Shown here: one piece after another, positions 56,766 to 64,000 of the stretch
How the letters are laid out: each line of letters starts with the position of its first letter
Position numbering within the stretch: the first letter of the stretch is position 1
NCBI RefSeq assembly: GCF_024139115.2
Contig: NC_085141.1
Location: 40,182,120-40,246,119, forward strand
Origin: Armigeres subalbatus
Lineage: Eukaryota; Arthropoda; Insecta; Diptera; Culicidae
Length of the DNA: 64,000 nt
Direction: 5' to 3'
The notes under the pieces: generated by a model
Databases searched by the model: none
The model's input: the letters and a program-made list of their open reading frames with translations, nothing else
What the model was told of the DNA's origin: nothing
Position numbers and translations under genes: made by a program

Positions 56766-56899
56766 TGTAAGGGCCTTATTTGATGAAAACAGTAATATAT
56801 TGGTTAAAGAACATCCAGTGACCAAAAGAAGGCAGATTTCACTTTTGAATGAATATTCCGCCAAATAAATTCTTGTTACATTTCTGGAAATAAAGATGT

Positions 56900-57145
56900 A
56901 TTCATGGAAATGTTATTTTAGGCTAATTGTTATTTTAGGGAAATGTAATTTTCGGAATATTTCGTTGTCGGGGAAATGGCGTTTGTCAAATTCGGTGAAA
57001 TGTCTTAGTTTGGGAAATGTCATTTTCGAGGAAATGTCATATGCGGGAGAATTGTGTTTTCGGACACATGCTATTTTTTGAGAAATGTTATCTTCGAGGA
57101 AATGATACTTCCAGAGAAATGTTATTTTTGGAGAATTTTTCAATT
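56900..57145. repeat. degenerate ~20-bp repeats, GGAAATGTCATTTTCGA words
   Basis: GGGAAATG, GAGAAATGTTATTTT, GGAAATGTCAT and similar words recur about every 18-24 bp for 250 bp. Comparable in style, but not in sequence, to the array at 10.8-12.5 kb. Confidence 0.65.
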
Positions 57146-57224
57146 GGTTTTCAGGGAATTGTAGTATCTTAAAGAATCAAGTTCTGATATAAATCTGATA
57201 CCATCTAGGGGTCGGGTATAGATT

Positions 57225-57480
57225 GATAATACATCCGCCATTACGCATTTTCGATCGAGGTACCTCCTGGGGCCAGGGATACATGTATCAATCATCTCAG
57301 CTCGTCGAACTGAGTCTGAGACTGTCTGTCCGTGTGTATGTGTGTGTGTGTCAACGGAAAACCGAAAACATTATCCAACTTTTCTTACAGTAATCTCCAA
57401 CCGATTTTTTCACAACAAATTTCACAACAATTTTCGACGTTGGATAAACCCTAGTTGATCACTATTGAAAATAATCACGG
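57225..57480. mobile_element. remnants: hAT 3' end plus TG-rich family core
   Basis: 57225-57288 (CATCCGCCATTACGCATTTT, GAGGTACCTCCTGGGGCCAG, GGATACATGTA) matches the right end of the 2202-3628 hAT element without its TIR. From 57290 it joins CTCAGCTCGTCGAACTGAG, a TGTGTGTATGTGTGTG run and GTTGATCACTATTGAA, as near 40530-40670. Confidence 0.6.
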
Positions 57481-57782
57481 TAATTGCGTTCGAAAGTTAT
57501 GAAGAAAATGGAGTATCGAATGTACGGTTGGTTCGTTGATTCGTTATATAGCGTTTGCAAAAGCCGTAGGGTAGACAATTCTTTTTGATATGTATCACAC
57601 TAATTCGAAACCAAAAAATTGAATCTAGAAACGCATCATCACCGCTAGTTGGATTAATCCGGTTTTTTTCTACAAAGCTCAAAATTTTTCATTTTTCAAC
57701 TTCAAGTTCGATGACAAGAAATTTATCGGAGATTAAGGGAAAAATATTAATTTTGTTCTGCTTTCAACGGTGCGGCCTCTAT

Positions 57783-57985
57783 GATGTTCGCTGATCTTTT
57801 TACTTCTTACTCCTCACTCCTCACTTCTTACTTTTTACTTCTTACTACTTACTTCTTACTATTTACTTACTTCTTACTTTTTACTTCTAATTCCTTACTT
57901 AATATTTCTTACTTCTTACTTCCTACTTATTACATCTTACTTTCTACTTCTTACTTCGTTCTTCTTATTTCTTACTTTTTAGTTT
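57783..57985. repeat. (TTACTTCT)n-like microsatellite
   Basis: About 200 bp of imperfect TTACTTCT, TTACTTTT and TCACTCC units, pyrimidine-rich with regular TA steps. The 68-codon frame across it is an artefact. Confidence 0.85.
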
Positions 57986-58229
57986 AAGCTAAATTGGGTT
58001 CATGGTTAAGAAGCAGACCTTACATAACATGTACTTACATCACCAAGATTTGAATGCGCGTGAGTGACGTAGTGACATTGACATTTTGTAGAACAAAGCC
58101 GTAATTTGAACTTCTTCCAAAACGTTTATTTATAGTAAAGTTTTTAACAGTTTTACGAATTATTTAGGAAAGAATATGTTTCCAAAAATTATTTTTCAAA
58201 CTGTTTTTTTTTTAATTCTAATATTCCAG

Positions 58230-58642
58230 ATTCACCGCAACTCCTCCTCGCACGGATGCTCAAACCGCTCGAACTATTATAGCCGCAATCTTACGTTCAG
58301 CAAAATGACAAAACTATTCGAAGACTGTCGCACCGCCGAAGGCCAACAGCTGGTCGGGACAGAAGGCGGTGATATGGCGTGGTCAAAGCTGCTGCCCGGA
58401 ACCGACCAGAAGACCGGCAGCGGTGGCCCTATGCCCATTATAGTGAAAACCGTGGACGATCGGGACAAAGTTCCCCGCGACGTCCTGGTGACAATTGACA
58501 CGGAATCCGGCAAACAACAGGTGGAAGCGTCGGGTGGAGCCGCTGGCGGCGCCACCACAGGACGACGTCGGGAGTCCATCATCGGAACATTCCACCGGCA
58601 GTTGCGGCAATCGCTGAAGGAGGCGTCCGGGCCGCTAACAAG
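58230..58642 (+). CDS. internal coding exon of an unrecognised host gene
   Basis: A T-rich tract and TTCCAG precede 58230, and AAG|GTAGGC follows 58642. The frame is open through all 413 bp and meets a stop only inside the donor, so the exon boundary is well supported. It encodes 137 residues and ends in phase 2. It begins IHRNSSSHGC; an internal Met at 58305 (CAAAATGAC context, MTKLFEDCRTAEGQQLVGTE) could be an alternative start. Later features are a Val/Asp-rich strand (PMPIIVKTVDDRDKVPRDVL), a Gly/Ala-rich spacer and a basic stretch GRRRESIIGTFHRQLRQSL with a possible basophilic kinase site. No signal peptide or membrane segment. Much GC-richer than its surroundings, as expected of a real exon. 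The start phase fits the exon ending at 14348. I do not recognise the protein; it resembles a regulatory N-terminus rather than a catalytic domain. Confidence 0.7.
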
Positions 58643-60175
58643 GTAGGCAGGGTTTCCGGGCTTATGTTCGTGCGTTTGTTTATTGAGTCGTGACACGCTA
58701 CGCTTTTTTCCGCCGTTTCATTTGGAGTTTTTAAATGTAGGGTGTTGGGTTTAACGGAAAAAATAATCAAAATAGTTTCATAGACTTTGTCATAACAATA
58801 TTTATCAAATAAGAATATTTATCAAATCATCAACATTTAAGCCGTGTTGAATATTATTTCATTGACACTATTACTTCTGAAACGCTTTTTCGGGACCACT
58901 TAATATATGTTTTGTTCGTGGATCCCGAAAAATGAACAATGAGATGATGTGAAGAGCCCCTCAAAGGGCCTCGAGCCACCCTATGGGATATGGGTGAGAA
59001 TCTGCCGCAACCGAATATATTATTCCAGTTAATAATGTATTTAATAGAGAAATAATGACGATGACTGTTTAAACCGAGCACTGCGCGTTTGTTGTTTTTG
59101 TTACATTTAGTCACGTTCCGCGTTGTCGTTTGTGTTCGGATGGTTGCCAGGCCAGGCAAGGATTGCACGGTCGGATGGGTGAGTTCATAATGTTGCTAGC
59201 ACCATGTTCAGTTTAGACAAATGAAAAAAAAAACACTGGCGACCAATGGGCGCTTGAAATATGGGAACAGTAATTTTCGCTGACTGTTCCGAACGTGATT
59301 TCCTTTTAGGGTGCGAAAATTGCATTAGCAGTCTGCTACTGAGGTGACTGGATGACAAATGGCACTAGAAGTGTCGTGAATTTATGGGATTTCCACTTCG
59401 TATACACATTGATCATTCTAATAATATTTACTTTTATGCATAAGTTTGCAAAAAGTGATTCGTTCTTCGTGAGCTTCATGGTAGTTTAGGTAATAACAAG
59501 GGCAAGTAACTCTAAACTTTGCGATAATATCACTCATTGTCTCGCAATAGTATTTCGTGATATTTCTAGTATCCACGATTTTAGTCAAACAATGAAACGA
59601 TTCCTAGTTCGGTTGTTATGGCGTTTGTCAGTTAGTTGATGTAACACAGTGCTTCCCCGTATAGGAAACACCTGATTTCTACCTTCCACAGATTTTAGAT
59701 AACTTTCTAACCGCATGTTATGTTTCTAACACCATCAATTCAAAACGTTGGCTGCAAAGGTTGCTCAAAAAATAATAGTAATAGAAGTAGTTGTTCAGTG
59801 AAACTGGGTGGACTGTATCGACTGGGTGGCGTTGTGTTCCATGCTTCCCCAACCAGGGCTCTTCGATCAATTTACCGTAGATACGACGTAGTTTTTCGCT
59901 AGTAAATATTTGTTAGTATTTTTGGATACTGTCGAAAGTTTAGAATTAGTTACCCCTTGGGTAATAATATCCTGTCGTATCACAAAATAATTGCATTGAT
60001 ATATAGCTAGAAACAATTGATATATTGATATATTTTAAGTAATGTACCATAGAGATATCCGATGTACAACATGTGCTAAGGTGTTTGTAATATAAATCAA
60101 AACGGTATAACATGTTTATGAAGCAAGAACATTTTATAGGAAAATTTACATATGTAGCTTTCAGTTTGTTTTAGA
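58643..60175. other. intron sequence, no gene seen
   Basis: Downstream intron of the exon ending at 58642. No further exon with paired splice sites was convincing. The 60-codon frame at 59720 lacks features. Few transposon signatures occur here. Confidence 0.4.
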
Positions 60176-60183
60176 TACATTAC

Positions 60184-60396
60184 TAATGTGACCAGCAAGC
60201 GTCCTGCGAAACGCGGGACGCCTATCTGGATTGCGTCACTGGCTTGAAAATGGACCATCCAAAAAAGCATTTCGCATAAATTTTTGCTTAAAAAAATTGG
60301 AAAAATATTTGTAAGGCTGTATGAATTGTAATTAATTTGTAAATCGAAGTTGAAAAATGCAGCGTCCCGCGAAACGCGGGACGTCTGGTCACATTA
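60184..60396. mobile_element. 213-bp hAT-like MITE
   Basis: TAATGTGACCAG (60184) and CTGGTCACATTA (to 60396) are flanked by TACATTAC and TACATTAG, an 8-bp TSD with one mismatch. TAATG fits the hAT terminal pattern. Both ends contain a strong hairpin, GTCCCGCGAAACGCGGGAC or a close variant. Non-coding. Confidence 0.8.
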
Positions 60397-60984
60397 TACA
60401 TTAGGTTATTCGTAAGATTAAAAAATAATCCTCGATTTACACCAAACTCCACAGCGTTTCCAATACCGTTCGCTTTTTTTTCGCATTCTATAGATATTGT
60501 TGTTGGCTAAACTCAATATTTCATTAAATCCGAAATCCATATCCAATGGAAAACCAATTTTGCAAAGTACAAATATTAGAATGAATTTGATCACAAATTA
60601 AATAAAATCACAATACAATTAACAAGTGGTTAATATACCAGCTCTAGTTGTTTTCTTCGTACCTTTGTCGCTCAACACATAATCCAGCTGTCGGCCGGGG
60701 ATTACGAATTTATTTAGCCGAACGTAATAAATAAATCGCAATTTTATTGCTTTGGTGCGTGTATAAAAATAACTGGGAAAGTGACACAAATAACACACCT
60801 AGTACCGGTTCGCCATCTGGTATGACAACAAACTCAACAATAACACAATATTGAACGGAACAAGACATTTATTAAAGAAAAAAAACGAACTCTCGCGAGC
60901 TCCCGCTCGCAGCGATTGTTTATTTTCGGTGGGACGCATCTTGGGTGTCGTTGCGTCGGTAAATTTGGGTACACGGGCGGTGGG
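60397..60984. other. no gene seen
   Basis: AT-rich sequence. 60890-60960 is GC-richer (CTCGCGAGCTCCCGCTCGC contains the dyad GCGAGCTCCCGCTCGC) without an associated frame. Confidence 0.35.
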
Positions 60985-60988
60985 TTAA

Positions 60989-61210
60989 GGTCACTCCTGA
61001 CGGAATCCAAGTTTCAAAGTGCTCGCGTTTTCGGGGGCACACCACTCGATACGGAGGGAGCGCAAAACTGTCATTTTTGTTGATTTAGCTTTGCTGCGTC
61101 GCAGCATGCGTGAAATAATAAAAATGACAGTTGTGCGTTGCTTCCATATCGAGTGGTGTACCCCCGAAAACGCGAGCACTTTCAAACTTGGATTCCGTCA
61201 GGAGTGACCT
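60989..61210. mobile_element. piggyBac-like MITE (TTAA target), copy 2
   Basis: Same family as 9305-9525: GGTCACTCCTGACGGAATCC and its mirror, flanked by TTAA at 60985-60988 and 61211-61214. The central asymmetric segment (GCTGCGTCGCAGCATGCGTG) is the reverse complement of that in copy 1, so the copies lie in opposite orientations. Confidence 0.85.
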
Positions 61211-61317
61211 TAATCCAAGCAAATCATAGGTTGGAGAACGCCTGCACGGAAGCTTGAAAGTACCCATTATATGGGGTTGATTCACCCATTTTTTGAAATT
61301 GTTCTGAGATGTCAAAA

Positions 61318-62082
61318 AATGGGTATTTTTTCAAAAGCATAGAATGGGTATTTTTCTTCCATTAACAAGATCGATTGTTAGAATTAAAAATGGGTAAATG
61401 GTACGCACAGCAATATTTGGAATGTGAAGTCGACATTTTTGCTTTTCAATTTTACAAGTTGTACAGCTGAAGAAAAAGACGTCTGCCTGCCTTTCTGAAT
61501 TTGAAAATTTGTTTGGAGGATGGCAATTAAGTGTTTGATGAGGTGCTCCATTTCCATATTCACAGAAGATAAGGTAAGTCAAAAGAACATTTTTTTCCCG
61601 GTTGATTGTGACCACGATTCTGATTTTTTCAGATTCCAAAGCCTCCCGCTGCTGCTGTTTCTTCATCACGAGATCTGCTGGGTGAATAACATAAAAGAGT
61701 GGAAAATCCGAGGGGAAATCGGTGTGATAACAGCACTTTCTCTGATTTTAAAAATGGATAAATCCGGTAACGTAAACTTTAGCAGCTTGGACGGGATTCG
61801 AGATTTCACGCGAGGATGCTCGTTTCGAGGTGATCCGTCACATCCCGAAAGCAAACCGTGCGAAAATAATTAACATCATAAAATGTTAAAATGTTTGTTT
61901 AATTTATAATTATGATTTGAATAGATAAATAAATATAGTTCTTCATTTTTAGAAAAAACTTAATTTGGGGTTGTTTTGAATTGTTTTTGATTTACACGCT
62001 CTAACCTCAATTTTTTTGTTTATGTAAATGTGGATTTTTTACCCATTTTCTACAAAAATACCAAGAGTTCAAAATACCCATT
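61318..62082. mobile_element. 0.77-kb TIR-bounded element of unknown type
   Basis: AATGGGTATTTT (61318) is mirrored by AAAATACCCATT (ending 62082), with further ATGGGTA/TACCCAT words just inside both ends. A stem ACCCATTTTTTGA...TCAAAAAATGGGT stands at 61284-61323. It encloses the frame described at 61520-61873 and an AATAAATA-rich 3' part. Its right edge touches the truncated copy of the TA-flanked element at about 62091. Confidence 0.45.
61520..61873 (+). CDS. small unrecognised ORF, possibly spliced
   Basis: Open for 117 codons if unspliced (MAIKCLMRCSISIFTEDK...SKPCENN). A textbook mini-intron lies inside: AAG|GTAAGT at 61574 and TTTTTTCAG at 61632, 59 bp, the usual mosquito minimum. Splicing would join TEDK to IPKPPAAAVSSSRDLLGE and stop after 36 residues. 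Possible AATAAA-like signals follow near 61930. No domain is recognised. It may be a small gene carried by the TIR element, a fragment of its lost protein, or chance. Confidence 0.3.
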   Translation: MAIKCLMRCSISIFTEDKVSQKNIFFPVDCDHDSDFFRFQSLPLLLFLHHEICWVNNIKEWKIRGEIGVITALSLILKMDKSGNVNFSSLDGIRDFTRGCSFRGDPSHPESKPCENN

Positions 62083-62090
62083 TAATGAAG

Positions 62091-62705
62091 TTTATTGCTC
62101 TTTTCCACGAGGAAGATAATTTCCAGAAAGTAAAATACACATTTGGTAAATCAACTGTACACTACTTCTTAACAACGAAACCAACGATATCAACTGCATT
62201 TGATTCAGATCCATATGATATATGAGTGTCGAAGTTATTTTTCACTAGACAACAATCTAAAAACAGGTAAAATGGCTCTATCGAAAATGTTTTTCAAATA
62301 TGTCCCACTTGCCCCATGTATGTTAAAACTTAAGGGCAAGTGAAAATTTAAGATTTTGGCTTTAATCAAAACTTTTAAATCGTTTTCGATGTCACACAAT
62401 TATTTAATTGCTCAAAATATTCACTTTCCACATCAATGATGAATTTAGAAACGACTATTTTTTTGTAAATTCATTGAATACAAATAAAAGTGATAGATTT
62501 TGCCAGTAGTTTAAAGTCATGATTAAACAATACCATTAGTATGGTGCCGCAAATGGTTTTGATTCCAAATTTTTTTGTATCAGGCGAATTCGTTGATAAT
62601 TCTGCTTCATCTTTCTAGAACATTGTTACCATTAAAAACGTTCACCGATTAATCGGCAGGCATAGTACCCACTTACCCCGTATTTTCACTTGCCCCGGGG
62701 TACCT
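62091..62705. mobile_element. truncated copy of the 6464-7822 TA-flanked element
   Basis: From TTGCTCTTTTCCACGAGGAAG onward it follows 7238-7822 closely (GTACACTACTTCTTAACAACG, GATCCATATGATATATGAG) and ends with ACTTGCCCCGGGGTACC before TTA. The left 55 percent of the element is missing and replaced by the AATGGGTA-ended element. Confidence 0.85.
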
Positions 62706-62707
62706 TA

Positions 62708-63555
62708 TATTTGCACTCCAAAAATGAACTTTGGCAGAGGCGCAAGCAACCCGTCGGCATGTGCACCAATGTTGATGTAATATTGTCCCTAGCATTCAAA
62801 TTCTCGATAGATTTCTGGTCATTCTAATTCAAAAATGTATTTGAACAATGTATATTTGTGGTATATTTTGTACAAATTTGAAGATTAGGTTCGGATTTCT
62901 CACTCACTCACGCGATGACAGATCTCTTCACCACACATTTTATCTGGATAATTTACAGTGCGATAAACTCCGGCACAAGCGAAAATCAAATGGTGCTTAC
63001 TTTGGCTTTCCAAACTGATTGAATCTGACGATGCGCCACGATAAGTAGAAGTTCAATACAGCAGTTTTCCTCTTCGCTTTCAATCAGTTAATGTGGTGGC
63101 GTAATTATAGTGGGTGCTCTGAACATTTAAAAAAATGAAATGTGTTCGAATCCCATTGCGATCCTGAATTTTTGTAAAAGTGCTTGTAAAATTTATCTAG
63201 AGAGGCGACGAGAAGGAAAGTTTGGGGAGTAAAATTAAATTTTCCGGCGATCCGACGCTTACGAATTTATCACTCACCATTCTATCCGGATAAAAATGTT
63301 GTGTGAGAATACTTCCTCACAGGGAAAAATGAAAAATTACACTCCAGTTAATGGATTAATCGCAGGTTTTTATTCATATGAGTGAGAATTCCGAAGCCTG
63401 TTGACGATATACTCACCCATGCAAGAAACATGCGCGGATGAGCTGCAGGGATTTCTTTATAGTCGTACGGAGTTCATTTCGGCTTTCTCTGTCAGGGCTG
63501 CGTCGCCAGGAGATCCTAACACGATGCTACGATGTCTTGTCGGATTCCTGTTCAG
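62708..63555. other. no confident gene
   Basis: Unassigned. GTGTTCGAATCCCATTGCG at about 63139 resembles a tRNA B-box, but no tRNA fold was found. A 73-codon plus frame at 63401-63622 overlaps the minus-strand RT fragment and is its shadow. Confidence 0.35.
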
Positions 63556-63559
63556 TGCT

Positions 63560-63840
63560 GGCTTGCAGATTTTTGCTCTGCTTTTACGTAGTGTGACCGG
63601 CCTAAGTCTATTCACATTGTGAAGATGCTGTTGATATCGGATTTTGATGGACGTTGACATCGGTTGATGAATCTCGCAAATCTATGTGATCTTTGCTAAT
63701 ACGCACCAAATCTCACTAGCGTATAACATCACGGATTTCACTGTTTGCCCGGCTACCACACAGTTGAAGTAGTTCACATCCAACGATTTGGTCTTGTTGA
63801 CGTTGATGAGTGGGAGCGTACGACCGGGTCATACAGTTTA
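63560..63840 (-). pseudogene. RT C-terminal fragment of a fourth LINE type
   Basis: Minus strand: VNKTKSLDVNYFNCVVAGQT (about 63800), then VMLYASEIWCVLAKIT (about 63720). This matches the INxxKTK...V.G..V...LYGSEIW pattern downstream of the catalytic core in RTE/BovB-like reverse transcriptases. Stops follow. The segment between the two motifs is shorter than in intact elements, so a deletion is likely. Both edges are uncertain. Confidence 0.45.
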
Positions 63841-63872
63841 CTCTGCATGGTAGAGCGCTGTTGCGTTGGTAA

Positions 63873-64000
63873 GGGGCCATCCACAAAGTACGTCACGCTC
63901 CTAGGGGGGAGGGGGGGTTCCGAGCAGCGTGACGACTCATACAAAAAATTTAGAGGTTTAATACAAAAAGTGTGACAAAGGGGGGAGGGGGATATGAAAA
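63873..64000. mobile_element. MITE cut by the window end
   Basis: GGGGCCATCCACAAAGTACG then TCACGCTCC, a G-run, GACTCATACAAAAA and GTGTGACAAAGGGGGGAGG repeat the layout of the 55005-55167 MITE. The right end lies beyond 64000. Confidence 0.65.

Noticed and set aside
1..64000. Integrated viral sequence
   Set aside because: Looked for glycoprotein-, nucleoprotein- and RNA-polymerase-like motifs among the frames. All RT-like hits are LINE type, and nothing virus-like was seen.

Overview
The window looks like repeat-dominated nuclear DNA from a culicine mosquito, most likely Aedes. The visible reasons are AT-rich non-coding DNA, very large introns, several RTE-clade LINE copies that end in short ATAA-type tandem tails, R1- and Jockey-type LINE remnants, a tRNA-headed SINE resembling Feilai, Helitron ends (TC...CTAG between A and T), and many palindromic MITEs with intact target-site duplications (TSDs). 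The species call is inference. No bacterial or viral genes were seen.

Host gene: only one convincing host gene is visible, on the plus strand. A short first exon has an arthropod initiator at about 14246, an ATG at 14337 and a GTAAGT donor at 14349. A 413-bp GC-rich coding exon lies at 58230-58642. The two are phase-compatible and would flank a 43.9-kb intron. Pairing them is inference, and I do not recognise the protein.

Layout. 0-10 kb: a palindromic foldback element, a hAT-type element carrying a satellite array (2202-3628), two Helitrons, an RTE fragment, TA- and TTAA-flanked elements and a Jockey tail. 10.4-13.4 kb: a 3-kb hAT-like element with CGCCGC-rich ends and an 8-bp TSD; a second copy in the opposite orientation lies at 22.2-25.4 kb. 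13.4-17.4 kb: an RTE scrap, the first exon and TE-poor intron. 17.4-21.8 kb: an R1-clade LINE, a 0.7-kb polypyrimidine tract and a second RTE family. 25.4-38.6 kb: small MITEs, degenerate arrays, a 59-bp tandem array and RTE fragments. 39.1-43.0 kb: a composite element with inverted arrays of a ~153-bp unit. 44.5-51.5 kb: two small TSD-flanked MITEs, a nearly full-length but frameshifted RTE element (minus strand), an internally deleted RTE derivative and a palindromic Penelope-like repeat. 51.65-55.0 kb: a very large 22-24-bp satellite made of the same unit as the array in the 2.2-3.6-kb hAT element. 55-64 kb: more MITEs, a SINE, the host exon, intron, and further elements.

Most of the window therefore records nested transposition into a long intron. 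The observations most worth following are: (1) one short satellite unit found both inside a transposon and as a nearly 3-kb homogenised array; (2) the 3.8-kb composite with inverted tandem-array arms at 39.2-43.0 kb; (3) hammerhead-ribozyme-like folds in the Penelope-like repeats at 51.4 and 54.6 kb; (4) an RTE element reduced by internal deletion to its 5' and 3' ends; (5) a small TIR-bounded element at 61.3-62.1 kb with an unrecognised, possibly spliced ORF.
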